Positions 9,155 through 17,380 of a stretch of 64,000 nt of DNA are shown in pieces. Below the pieces are notes generated by a model. The model saw only the letters and a list, made by a program, of their open reading frames with translations. It was not told where the DNA came from and made no database searches. The position numbers were made by a program, and so were the translations under genes. The first letter of the stretch is position 1. Each line of letters opens with the position of its first letter. Origin of the DNA: Aquimarina spongiae (GTDB lineage: Bacteria; Bacteroidota; Bacteroidia; Flavobacteriales; Flavobacteriaceae). Location: contig NZ_FQYP01000002.1 in the NCBI RefSeq assembly GCF_900141785.1, forward strand, positions 1-64,000. The letters run 5' to 3'.

Positions 9155-10111
9155 TTATCCATTTCTATTTTCTATTTCTTTGTAGGCTGCAATTACCTTT
9201 TTCACCAATTTATGACGAATCACATCTTTGTCATCCAGGTGGATAATCCCTATACCCTCAATATTTTTTAACACAAGTAACGCCTCTTTAAGCCCTGAAG
9301 TGACTCTGCGCGGTAAATCGATTTGACCTGGATCTCCAGTAACGATAAACTTTGCATTTTTACCCATACGAGTCAAAAACATCTTCATCTGCGCATGAGT
9401 TGTATTTTGAGCTTCATCCAAAATTACAAATGCATTATCCAAGGTTCTTCCTCGCATAAATGCCATTGGCGCAATTTGAATAACTCCTTTTTCAATCAAA
9501 CTATTTAGTTTTTCACTAGGAACCATATCTCTTAAGGCATCATACAAAGGTTGCATATAGGGGTCTAGCTTTTCTTTTAAGTCCCCTGGTAAGAAACCTA
9601 AATTTTCTCCAGCTTCTACTGCTGGTCGGGTAAGGATAATACGTTTTACCTGCTTTTCTTTAAGCGCTTTTACTGCCAAAGCAACTCCTGTATAAGTTTT
9701 TCCGGTACCTGCTGGTCCTATCGCAAAAACCATATCATTCTTGTAGGAGCACTCTACTAATTTCCGTTGGTTTGCGGTTTGGGCTTTGATCAATTTACCT
9801 CCTACCCCATGTACCAAGGTTTCTCCGCTATTCTTAGACGTTTCATAATCTGCTTTACTCTCACTGGTAAGTACGCGTTCGATTATATTTTCGTCTAATT
9901 TATTGTATTTGCCAAAGTGTTCCAGTAACATGTTCAAACGAGTATCAAACTCTTCCAACATGTCCTCGTCACCATACACCTTCATTTTGCTACCTCGTGC
10001 TACAATTTTAAGCTTTGGGAAATATTTTTTTAACAATTGAATATTGCTATTCTGAAGTCCGAAAAATTCTCTCGGGTTAATTTCTGTAAGTTCAATAATA
10101 AGTTCGTTCAA
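9155..10111 (-). CDS. phoH: PhoH-family ATPase
   Basis: A 318-residue PhoH-like P-loop ATPase. An N-terminal KH-like region (residues about 25-80) precedes the ATPase core, with Walker A G-P-A-G-T-G-K-T at residues 132-139 and Walker B V-I-L-D-E-A-Q-N near residue 225, followed by T-G-D-P-G-Q-I-D. The family is linked to RNA metabolism and the phosphate-starvation regulon in other bacteria. The start is TTG at 10109-10111: an in-frame TAG lies two codons upstream and no ATG is available, and the peptide from this TTG (N-E-L-I-I-E-L) has the usual N-terminus. Confidence 0.93.
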   Translation of the reverse strand: MNELIIELTEINPREFFGLQNSNIQLLKKYFPKLKIVARGSKMKVYGDEDMLEEFDTRLNMLLEHFGKYNKLDENIIERVLTSESKADYETSKNSGETLVHGVGGKLIKAQTANQRKLVECSYKNDMVFAIGPAGTGKTYTGVALAVKALKEKQVKRIILTRPAVEAGENLGFLPGDLKEKLDPYMQPLYDALRDMVPSEKLNSLIEKGVIQIAPMAFMRGRTLDNAFVILDEAQNTTHAQMKMFLTRMGKNAKFIVTGDPGQIDLPRRVTSGLKEALLVLKNIEGIGIIHLDDKDVIRHKLVKKVIAAYKEIENRNG

Positions 10112-10317
10112 AAGCTATACGAATTTTAGTATGAATTGTTTTTAGGATTAACTAAGTTTGTTATTTCGAATTTAATCGGAAAAACAAGTTGGTTTTATTG
10201 GGAAAAATGAAATGATCAATGGTAATTTACACACGAAGAGTATACGATAATACACTCTTCTAAAACGCTAATTTCTTTCATTTTATCTTTCTGACAAAAC
10301 CTTTTTAAAGTTCGAAA

Positions 10318-10325
10318 CAAATTTA
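10318..10325 (-). promoter_or_regulatory. -7 promoter element upstream of phoH
   Basis: Minus-strand TAAATTTG, an exact TAnnTTTG match, about 207 bp before the phoH start. No TTG sits at 17-23 bp upstream, and the leader would be long, so assignment to phoH is tentative. Confidence 0.35.
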
Positions 10326-10372
10326 CATATTTTTAAGCGCTTACGATTAAAAGATATTAACAATTATTGTTC

Positions 10373-11203
10373 ATGCCAATTATTACTTTAACTACAGATT
10401 TTGGAATTAAAGATCATTTTGTGTCTGCGGTTAAAGGGGCTATCTATTCAGAATTGCCAGAGGCCAATGTTGTTGATATCTCTCACGAAATTTCTCCCTT
10501 TCATATTACGGAAGCCGCATATATCATTCAAAATGCTTACAAAAGCTTCCCAAAAGGGAGTATTCATATCGTAGGTATAGATAGTGAGATGCATGCAGAG
10601 AACAAGCACATTGCGGTTAAACTGGATGATCATTATTTTATTTGTGCCAATAATGGATTGATATGCTTAATCACCTCTCAGTTTAATCCTGAAAAGATTG
10701 TTGAAATCAATATTCATGATGCTATAGTTTCTAACTTTCCAGTTTTGGATGTTTTTGTAACTGTCGCTTGCCATATTGCAAGGGGTGGAACACTAGAAGT
10801 TATCGGGAAACCTATTTCAGAAATTAAAACCATTAAAGGGATAACTCCAATTGTAAATGTGGGGAACAAACAGATTGTTGGAAGCATCATCTATATAGAT
10901 AACTACGGCAACCTTATCACCAATGTAACTCGCAAGCTATTTGACGATGTAGGTAAAGGAAGGAAATTCAAAATAACTGCGCGAACCGCAGTTTTTCAAA
11001 AGGTATATAACCGTTACAGCGACGCCATAAATTTTGAGATTGAGAAAAGTAGACGTGAGGAAGACGGTAAAAAACTGGCGATTTTTAATTCGTCAGGATA
11101 TTTGGAGCTTGCCATCTACAAGAGTAACCCCAAGACTGTAGGAGGAGCTTCAAGTCTTTTTGGTTTGTATTACAGAGATACAGTAAGTATCACTTTTGAA
11201 TAG
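10373..11203 (+). CDS. SAM hydroxide adenosyltransferase (DUF62)
   Basis: A 276-residue enzyme of the DUF62/SAM hydrolase family, which uses hydroxide to split S-adenosylmethionine into adenosine and methionine. The N-terminal signature I-T-L-T-T-D-F-G-x-x-D-H-F-V is present at residues 3-16, D-I-S-H at 37-40, and the N-N-G and I-D-N-Y-G-N-L-I-T-N segments of the family further on. The start is the ATG at 10373; a TTG two codons upstream is in frame but less likely. The gene is the first of a rightward run with the monooxygenase-like and gliding genes. Confidence 0.9.
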   Translation: MPIITLTTDFGIKDHFVSAVKGAIYSELPEANVVDISHEISPFHITEAAYIIQNAYKSFPKGSIHIVGIDSEMHAENKHIAVKLDDHYFICANNGLICLITSQFNPEKIVEINIHDAIVSNFPVLDVFVTVACHIARGGTLEVIGKPISEIKTIKGITPIVNVGNKQIVGSIIYIDNYGNLITNVTRKLFDDVGKGRKFKITARTAVFQKVYNRYSDAINFEIEKSRREEDGKKLAIFNSSGYLELAIYKSNPKTVGGASSLFGLYYRDTVSITFE

Positions 11204-11247
11204 TTTTTTTTAATGTTTATTAAAGAAAAACAAAATATAAAACTTTG

Positions 11248-11255
11248 TAGCTTTG
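11248..11255 (+). promoter_or_regulatory. -7 element before the monooxygenase-like gene
   Basis: TAGCTTTG matches the TAnnTTTG consensus and lies 24 bp before the ATG at 11280. No well-spaced TTG was found. Confidence 0.45.
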
Positions 11256-11279
11256 CCCTTTGGGTTGAAATTTAAAACA

Positions 11280-11564
11280 ATGATAATACGGATTGTAAAA
11301 ATGGGCTTTGTCCCCGATCAAATTGATGCTTTTCTTGAAAACTTTGAAAAGAATAAAGATAAAATCAGACATTTTGAAGGGTGCAGCCATCTACAACTCT
11401 TAAGAGATATACAGCATACGCATCAATTTTTTACTTATAGTCATTGGGAATCTGAAGAACATCTCAATAACTATAGAAACTCTGCGTTATTCAAAGAAGT
11501 TTGGGCAAATACAAAAAACAAATTCAACCAAAGACCAGAAGCCTGGAGTGTGGATGCCGTTTAA
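11280..11564 (+). CDS. ABM-domain putative monooxygenase
   Basis: A 94-residue ferredoxin-like dimeric alpha-beta barrel protein of the antibiotic biosynthesis monooxygenase (ABM) superfamily. Typical features are an N-terminal beta strand (I-I-R-I-V-K-M-G-F), a helix, a G-C-x-x-L-x-L-L-R-D strand and the F-T-Y-S-H-W-E-S-E-E-H-L-N-N-Y-R segment followed by F-K-E-V-W. Members include quinol monooxygenases and haem-degrading enzymes, so the substrate cannot be named. The chosen start is ATG 11280; a TTG at 11253 in the same frame overlaps the -7 promoter box and is rejected. The gliding ABC gene follows 40 bp downstream. Confidence 0.8.
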   Translation: MIIRIVKMGFVPDQIDAFLENFEKNKDKIRHFEGCSHLQLLRDIQHTHQFFTYSHWESEEHLNNYRNSALFKEVWANTKNKFNQRPEAWSVDAV

Positions 11565-11604
11565 TTTTTATGTTCATCCTTTCAATCTATAAACCTGAGC
11601 ACAT

Positions 11605-14001
11605 ATGCTACCATTAATACGAAAAGAAATAAGTACCTTTTTTTCTTCGGCCGCCGGATATTTGGTGGTTGGTATTTTTTTAATCTTAAATGGACTTTTT
11701 CTTTGGGTTTTTAAAGGACAATACAATATTCTGGATAGTGGTTTTGCAGACCTATCTCCCTTTTTCCAAATAGCTCCTTGGATATTGCTTTTTTTGATTC
11801 CTGCGGTAACTATGCGTAGCATTGCCGAAGAAAAAAGGCAAGGCACACTCGAATTATTAATGACCAAGCCGCTACCTGTATGGAAACTGGCAGTTGGTAA
11901 ATATTTAGGTTGTTTTTTACTGATTCTTATCGCCTTTATTCCTAGCATTCTATATGTGATCAGCATTTATCAACTAGGCAACCCTACTGGGAATCTGGAT
12001 ATAGGAAGTACATTAGGGTCTTACATTGCGTTATTGCTTCTAGGAGCAACATACACTGCTATAGGGATATTCTCTACCGCGATCACCAAAAATCAAATTA
12101 TAGCATTTCTGATTGCGCTTTTTTTATGCTTTGTATGTTATTTTGGGTTTAGTGAATTCGCGCAGTATGCTTTTTTAAATTCAGATTCATTCAGTGCAGA
12201 GGAGTTAGGGTTAGCTTTTCATTATGATAGGATTAGCAAAGGAGTATTGGACACCAGAGATATCTTCTATTTCTTAGGGATTATTATCTTATTTCTAATT
12301 TTGACCATTATTGCGCTTAACAAAGGTGATTTCAAACAAAAAATCAAACCTATAGCTATTGGACTAGGAGCTATATTGTTTATTAATGTAGTTGGAAACT
12401 CCTTCTATAAAAGATTTGATCTTACCCAAGATCAACGTTTTACTTTATCTTCGGCCACAGAAGATTTAATCTATCAAGCAAAAACACCAGTAGTCATAGA
12501 TGTTTTATTAAAAGGAGATTTTCCTTCAGAATTTAGGCGTTTGCAACAAGAAACTACACAGGTTTTAGAAGAGTTCAACGCCTTGAATTCGAACATTCAA
12601 TATATTTTCACCAATCCTTTTGAAGAAGAAATTTTACGTTCCGAAACGATTGAAGAACTACAGCGTTTTGGACTAACTCCTATGGAGGTTAGTGTAAAAG
12701 AAAGCGGGAAGACAGAGATCGAAACCGTTGTGCCTTGGGCGATACTCAGTTATCAGAATAGAAGTATAAAGGTACCTTTGATCAAAAACACCATTGGAGC
12801 CACATCAGAAGAACGTGTTAATAATTCGATACAACAATTGGAATATGCTTTTGCTGATGGGTTATCGAAGTTATTGAATCCCAAAAATCAAAAAATAGCT
12901 GTGTTAAAAGGCAATGGCCAGTTACCCGATATACAAATTGCAGACTTTATAAAGACACTTCAGGATTACTATTTTGTTGGCGCTTTTACTTTAGATTCGG
13001 TAGCTAGTGATCCAGAAAAAACGCTAAATGACCTGGAAAGGTTTGACATGATCATCAACGCAAAACCGACAGAGGCATTCTCTGAAAAAGAGAAGTATGT
13101 CCTAGATCAGTTCATAATGAAAGGAGGTAAATCTCTTTGGTTGCTGGAGTCTGTAACCATGGAAGTGGACAGTCTAATGAACCCCGAGGGTAGTGCGGTG
13201 GCCGTAATGCAAGATCTTAGACTGGGAGATGCTTTATTTTCTTATGGTGTACGTGTAAATCCGGTTATTGTGAATGATTTGTATTCTGCTCCTCTGGTAT
13301 TAGCTTCTGGACAAGGAAATGATACGCAATTTACTCCATACCCATGGTTTTATGCTTCTCTAACCAAAAGCAATAACAATCATCCGATTGTAAAAAATAC
13401 AGAATCCGTCAAATTCGATTTTGCCAATCAGATCGACACTCTTAAAAACGAAGTTAAAAAAACAATTTTACTTACTAGTTCTGATAAATCGAAACTAGAA
13501 GGAGTTCCCAAAGAAATAAGACTAGATATTATCAGAAAAAAACCAGATATCGCCAGCTATAATCAAGGTCCACAAGATTTGGCTGTATTGTTGGAAGGAA
13601 AGTTTAAATCCACCTACAAGGATCGTATTAAACCGGTTAATCTGGATACTCACATCGATTATAGTAATCCAACAAAAATGATTGTAATCGGCGATGGAGA
13701 TGTTATTCGCAACAAAACCAGAAGAGGACAACCTATAGAATTGGGGTATGATCCATATATGAATCTAAAATATGGTAATAAAGAGTTCTTGCTCAATTCG
13801 ATCAACTATTTATTGGATGATTCTGGTCTGATAGAAGTACGTAGCAAGGAAATTGAAATTCCTTTTCTGAATGTAGAAAAGGTAGTAGCCAACAAAACAC
13901 TATGGCAAGTAATCAACATTATTTGCCCTCTATTGGCTCTTGGCGCATTTGGTTTTCTCTTTTCCTGGATGCGAAAGAAACGCTATCAAAAATCGAGTTA
14001 A
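11605..14001 (+). CDS. gldF/gldG: GldF-GldG fusion, gliding motility ABC transporter
   Basis: A 798-residue protein that joins two normally separate gliding-motility proteins. Residues 1-240 are GldF, an ABC-2 type permease with six membrane spans and the conserved F-L-I-P-A-V-T-M-R-S and E-K-R-Q-G-T-L-E-L-L motifs. Residues from about 245 are GldG: one membrane span (I-L-F-I-N-V-V-G-N) then Y-K-R-F-D-L-T-x-D-Q-R-F-T-L-S and a long periplasmic part, with a final membrane span near residues 768-788. In Flavobacterium johnsoniae these are two genes (about 241 and 561 residues). The frame has no stop or usable start at the junction. The partner ATPase GldA is not in the window. Confidence 0.92.
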   Translation: MLPLIRKEISTFFSSAAGYLVVGIFLILNGLFLWVFKGQYNILDSGFADLSPFFQIAPWILLFLIPAVTMRSIAEEKRQGTLELLMTKPLPVWKLAVGKYLGCFLLILIAFIPSILYVISIYQLGNPTGNLDIGSTLGSYIALLLLGATYTAIGIFSTAITKNQIIAFLIALFLCFVCYFGFSEFAQYAFLNSDSFSAEELGLAFHYDRISKGVLDTRDIFYFLGIIILFLILTIIALNKGDFKQKIKPIAIGLGAILFINVVGNSFYKRFDLTQDQRFTLSSATEDLIYQAKTPVVIDVLLKGDFPSEFRRLQQETTQVLEEFNALNSNIQYIFTNPFEEEILRSETIEELQRFGLTPMEVSVKESGKTEIETVVPWAILSYQNRSIKVPLIKNTIGATSEERVNNSIQQLEYAFADGLSKLLNPKNQKIAVLKGNGQLPDIQIADFIKTLQDYYFVGAFTLDSVASDPEKTLNDLERFDMIINAKPTEAFSEKEKYVLDQFIMKGGKSLWLLESVTMEVDSLMNPEGSAVAVMQDLRLGDALFSYGVRVNPVIVNDLYSAPLVLASGQGNDTQFTPYPWFYASLTKSNNNHPIVKNTESVKFDFANQIDTLKNEVKKTILLTSSDKSKLEGVPKEIRLDIIRKKPDIASYNQGPQDLAVLLEGKFKSTYKDRIKPVNLDTHIDYSNPTKMIVIGDGDVIRNKTRRGQPIELGYDPYMNLKYGNKEFLLNSINYLLDDSGLIEVRSKEIEIPFLNVEKVVANKTLWQVINIICPLLALGAFGFLFSWMRKKRYQKSS

Positions 14002-14012
14002 AATCTATTTTC

Positions 14013-14020
14013 TATCTTTG
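14013..14020 (+). promoter_or_regulatory. -7 promoter element before the FecE-like gene
   Basis: TATCTTTG, an exact TAnnTTTG match, 12 bp after the gldFG stop. It implies that the following ATPase gene can be transcribed separately, with a start site near 14026 and a leader of about 45 nt to the inferred ATC start. Confidence 0.5.
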
Positions 14021-14070
14021 GGATAAGCGCAACCCAAAAAATTTAACCTATCGACCCCGATAATCTTCAT

Positions 14071-14844
14071 ATCGTATTAAGAACGGAAGACCTTTCTATT
14101 GGTTATCAAACCAAAAACGAATTAAAGGTAGTTTCTGCAGATCTCAATCTGAAATTATACGAAGGAGAACTGGTAGGACTAGTAGGTGCAAATGGTATCG
14201 GTAAATCTACTTTATTAAGAACATTATCCAAGGTACAATCTCCTTTGCACGGAAAGGTGATCCTCTCTGAGAAAGAACTCAGTTCTTATAAATCAATTGA
14301 GTTAGCTGCTCAACTTAGTATTGTACTTACTGAGCAAATTGCTTCCAAAAACCTCACGGTCCAAGAACTTGTTGCTCTTGGCAGACAACCCTATACTAAT
14401 TGGGTAGGTAAAATGACCGAAGAGGATATAGAAAAAGTAAAAAAAGCAATCGACGTTACCCATATTAACGATCTGGTATCCAAACGTTGTTATGAGCTTA
14501 GTGATGGTCAGCTTCAAAAAGCACTAATAGCAAGAGCAATAGCCCAAGACACCCCATTTATTATGCTCGATGAGCCCACAACACATTTGGACATTTATCA
14601 TAAAGCATATATCTTAAAACTACTGAAAAGACTGGCCTTTGAGACCAAAAAAACCATATTATTTTCTACTCACGAGATCGATTTTGCCATTCAATTATGC
14701 GATAAAATGATCGTGATGAACAAAGACGGTTATGAATTTGGCAGGCCCAAGGAATTGGTACAAGCAAGAGCCTTTTCTGGATTATTCCCCGAAGACCTAA
14801 TACTTTTCGACTCAAAATCCGGCAGGTATAAAGTCAGAAACTAA
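14071..14844 (+). CDS. FecE-type ABC transporter ATPase, non-standard start
   Basis: An ATPase of the iron-siderophore/haem/cobalamin importer class (FecE/FepC/BtuD-like), 257 residues if read from ATC at 14071. Walker A G-A-N-G-I-G-K-S-T is at 14185-14211, the Q-loop region follows, the signature is the variant L-S-D-G-Q, Walker B is F-I-M-L-D-E-P-T-T-H-L-D and the H-loop is S-T-H-E. The frame is open from a TAA at 14044-14046, yet no ATG, GTG or TTG occurs before TTG 14245, which is past Walker A and cannot be the true start. ATC 14071 gives the usual N-terminus (V-L-R-T-E-D-L-S-I-G-Y). The cause could be a rare start codon, a recent start-loss mutation or a sequence error. No permease or binding protein gene is adjacent. 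Confidence 0.75.
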   Translation: MVLRTEDLSIGYQTKNELKVVSADLNLKLYEGELVGLVGANGIGKSTLLRTLSKVQSPLHGKVILSEKELSSYKSIELAAQLSIVLTEQIASKNLTVQELVALGRQPYTNWVGKMTEEDIEKVKKAIDVTHINDLVSKRCYELSDGQLQKALIARAIAQDTPFIMLDEPTTHLDIYHKAYILKLLKRLAFETKKTILFSTHEIDFAIQLCDKMIVMNKDGYEFGRPKELVQARAFSGLFPEDLILFDSKSGRYKVRN

Positions 14845-14856
14845 ACTTAAAAAGCT

Positions 14857-15597
14857 ATGAAAACATTTTACTACAAACTCTTTGCACTTCTGTTTATTGT
14901 TACACTAACATTTTCTTCTTGTTCTAGTGATGACTCTACAGAACCAGATGGGATGGAAAACCCTGATGAGAATGGACTAACGGATTATCAAAAAGACGTT
15001 GTCACTTACTTCAAAGAAGTAGCTTTAGGATTCGAGTTTGGAAATGCTAGCAGAATTACCCGAAAATGGAATACGGATATGAAAATTTTTGTAGACGGTA
15101 CCCCAAGTACAGCTTTGAGAGATGAACTAGATAGAATCATTGCAGAAATAAATGCACTTACCACCGATGGATTTATGATAGAAATCGTTCAGGATCAAAA
15201 TGAGTCCAATTATTTTATATTCTTTGGATCTGGAAACGATTATGCTTCGATTTACCCTGATCAATCTTCATTTGTTGTCAATAACTGGGGGCTTTTTAGT
15301 GTATTCTGGAACGGCAATAACGAACTTAATGGCGGACATATGTATGTGGATATTGTAAGAGCAAATGAAGCTGCACAAAAACATTTATTACGAGAAGAAC
15401 TCACACAATCTTTGGGGTTAGCCAGAGATTCCAGTAGGTATCAGGATAGTATTTTTCAAGCGGCATGGACTACTACTAATGAATATGCTACTATCGATAC
15501 AGACCTCATCCGATTACTATATCATCCGGAGATGGAAATTGGATTAGACGATACTACCGTAGAAACCTTATTGATTGCTATACTCACAGCTCCGTAA
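14857..15597 (+). CDS. DUF2927 lipoprotein
   Basis: A 246-residue lipoprotein with a signal peptide and lipobox ending at C22 (T-F-S-S-C), followed by an acidic linker. The body matches the DUF2927 family, most clearly H-L-L-R-E-E-L-T-Q-S-L-G-L-A-R-D-S near residue 175 and the adjacent D-S-I-F. Some DUF2927 proteins resemble metallopeptidases, but I see no complete HExxH zinc motif here (L-R-E-E-L-T-Q in its place), so catalysis is doubtful. It starts 12 bp after the FecE-like ATPase gene and is probably co-transcribed. Export to the periplasm or cell surface is expected. Confidence 0.8.
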   Translation: MKTFYYKLFALLFIVTLTFSSCSSDDSTEPDGMENPDENGLTDYQKDVVTYFKEVALGFEFGNASRITRKWNTDMKIFVDGTPSTALRDELDRIIAEINALTTDGFMIEIVQDQNESNYFIFFGSGNDYASIYPDQSSFVVNNWGLFSVFWNGNNELNGGHMYVDIVRANEAAQKHLLREELTQSLGLARDSSRYQDSIFQAAWTTTNEYATIDTDLIRLLYHPEMEIGLDDTTVETLLIAILTAP

Positions 15598-15658
15598 ACT
15601 CTTATTTGTTGTTTGCAATTTCCTTATAGCAAAAGCGACGTTTCTTAGTTCTAATCTT

Positions 15659-15666
15659 TATCTTTG
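15659..15666 (+). promoter_or_regulatory. -7 promoter element for rmuC
   Basis: TATCTTTG, an exact TAnnTTTG match, 23 bp before the rmuC ATG. There is no TTG at ideal spacing. Confidence 0.5.
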
Positions 15667-15689
15667 AATACAATAAATTCAAAGATTAG

Positions 15690-17039
15690 ATGACAGAATA
15701 CACACCGATCATTATTGCTGTTGGGGCAATGGTTGCAGCCATTATTGTTGGGTTCTTTATAGGTAAGTATGTGGCTTCATTAAAGTACAAAACAGATAGT
15801 AGCACAGTTCAAGAGCGGGCAAATCAACTACAATACCAATATGATGAACTCAAAAAGGCTTCGGAAAAGCAGTTGGCAGAGCTAACACAAGATCGGGAAG
15901 GTATCCGAAGAGAAAAAGATTTCTTGAATACTGAATTGACTCGTAGAAATACGGAATTTGAAGCTTTACAGATAAAAAATAAAGAACAAAAAGAAGAAGT
16001 TGAAAAGCTACAGGAGAAATTCACCAAAGAATTCGAAAATTTAGCCAACAAAATCCTCGACGAAAAGTCCAATAAATTTACAGAACAAAACAAGGAAAAT
16101 ATCAAAAACATTCTTAATCCGCTTCAGGAGAAGATCAATACCTTTGAAAAGAAAGTTGAACAGACTCATAAAGAAAGTATCGACTATCATGCTGCGCTGC
16201 GACAGCAAATACTAGGCCTTAAGGATCTTAATGAACAGATGAGCAAAGAAGCTACCAATTTGACCAAAGCACTGAAAGGAGATAGCAAAATGCAAGGAAA
16301 TTGGGGTGAATTGGTGCTTGAAAGAGTACTCGAGAAATCTGGTCTGGAAAAAGATAGAGAATACTTTGTGCAACAAAGTTTTACCAATGAAGAAGGACAA
16401 CGCGTAATGCCAGATGTCGTGATCTATCTCCCAGATAATAAAAAAATGATAATTGACTCTAAGGTAGCATTAACTGCCTACGAGCGTTTTACCAATGAAG
16501 AAGACGATACCCAAAAAGCTATCCATTTAAAAGAGCATATTGGTTCTTTAAAAAGACACGTGGATCAACTTTCAGAAAAAAATTATCAGGATCTCTATGA
16601 TATCGATTCTCCAGATTTTATTTTGATGTTTGTTCCTATCGAACCTGCATTTGCAATAGCTATAAACGAGGATAACAAACTCTATAATCAGGCTTTTGAA
16701 AAGAATATTGTAATCGTAACACCTTCTACCCTTCTGGCAACATTGCGTACCATAGATACCATGTGGAATAATGAAAAGCAACAACGTAATGCCATTGAGA
16801 TCGCCAGACAAGCTGGGGCATTATATGATAAGTTTGAAGGCTTGGTAAAAGATCTTACTGGTGTAGGTAAAAAAATTGATGATGCCAAAAAAGACTATTC
16901 TGCTGCAATGAATAAATTGGTAGAGGGACGAGGTAATCTTATTACCAGTGTCGAAAAACTAAAGAAAATGGGAGCCAAAGCCAAAAAAGCGTTACCAGAA
17001 GCTATCATCAAAAGAGCAACTGAAGATTCAGATCTATAA
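15690..17039 (+). CDS. rmuC: DNA recombination protein RmuC
   Basis: A 449-residue RmuC protein: an N-terminal membrane anchor (residues about 8-28), a long coiled coil (about 40-130) and the nuclease-like RmuC domain (about 150-430). Family signatures are G-N-W-G-E-L-V-L-E near residue 205, P-D-V-V-I-Y-L-P and I-D-S-K-V near residue 255, and F-V-P-I-E-P-A-F near residue 315. In E. coli RmuC limits inversions at short inverted repeats. It heads a close rightward cluster: the next gene begins 10 bp after its stop. Confidence 0.94.
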   Translation: MTEYTPIIIAVGAMVAAIIVGFFIGKYVASLKYKTDSSTVQERANQLQYQYDELKKASEKQLAELTQDREGIRREKDFLNTELTRRNTEFEALQIKNKEQKEEVEKLQEKFTKEFENLANKILDEKSNKFTEQNKENIKNILNPLQEKINTFEKKVEQTHKESIDYHAALRQQILGLKDLNEQMSKEATNLTKALKGDSKMQGNWGELVLERVLEKSGLEKDREYFVQQSFTNEEGQRVMPDVVIYLPDNKKMIIDSKVALTAYERFTNEEDDTQKAIHLKEHIGSLKRHVDQLSEKNYQDLYDIDSPDFILMFVPIEPAFAIAINEDNKLYNQAFEKNIVIVTPSTLLATLRTIDTMWNNEKQQRNAIEIARQAGALYDKFEGLVKDLTGVGKKIDDAKKDYSAAMNKLVEGRGNLITSVEKLKKMGAKAKKALPEAIIKRATEDSDL

Positions 17040-17049
17040 AACTTTTAGC

Positions 17050-17376
17050 ATGGGACCTAGTATATCAGAAATTATTTATTACATTTTTTTAGGATTAGTT
17101 ACTTCTTTGGGACAACTATTTCTAGTGGCAATTTGCGTGTATTATCTTTTTAAAAGAGGTCCAAAAGCGGATAGTCTTTTATTAGTGATTGGTAGTGGAT
17201 TATCTATTTTAGGAACTATTACCAGTCGGGTTGGGATCGGTTATGCTACTACCTGGGGATCCGACAAATATCTAATTTTCTCTTATTTTTTACAGGGGCT
17301 TTTCTTTTTAAGTTCACTCCTATTTGCCGTTGGTTTCCTGCTTTTAGTTCGACGAATCACCAAGAAACAACTTTAA
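17050..17376 (+). CDS. small integral membrane protein
   Basis: A 108-residue protein with three hydrophobic segments (about residues 10-32, 43-62 and 77-102) and a basic C-terminus (R-R-I-T-K-K-Q-L). I do not recognise a family. The ATG is 10 bp after the rmuC stop, and the serine hydrolase gene starts 4 bp after its own stop, so the three are probably one operon. Confidence 0.7.
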   Translation: MGPSISEIIYYIFLGLVTSLGQLFLVAICVYYLFKRGPKADSLLLVIGSGLSILGTITSRVGIGYATTWGSDKYLIFSYFLQGLFFLSSLLFAVGFLLLVRRITKKQL

Positions 17377-17380
17377 TTTT

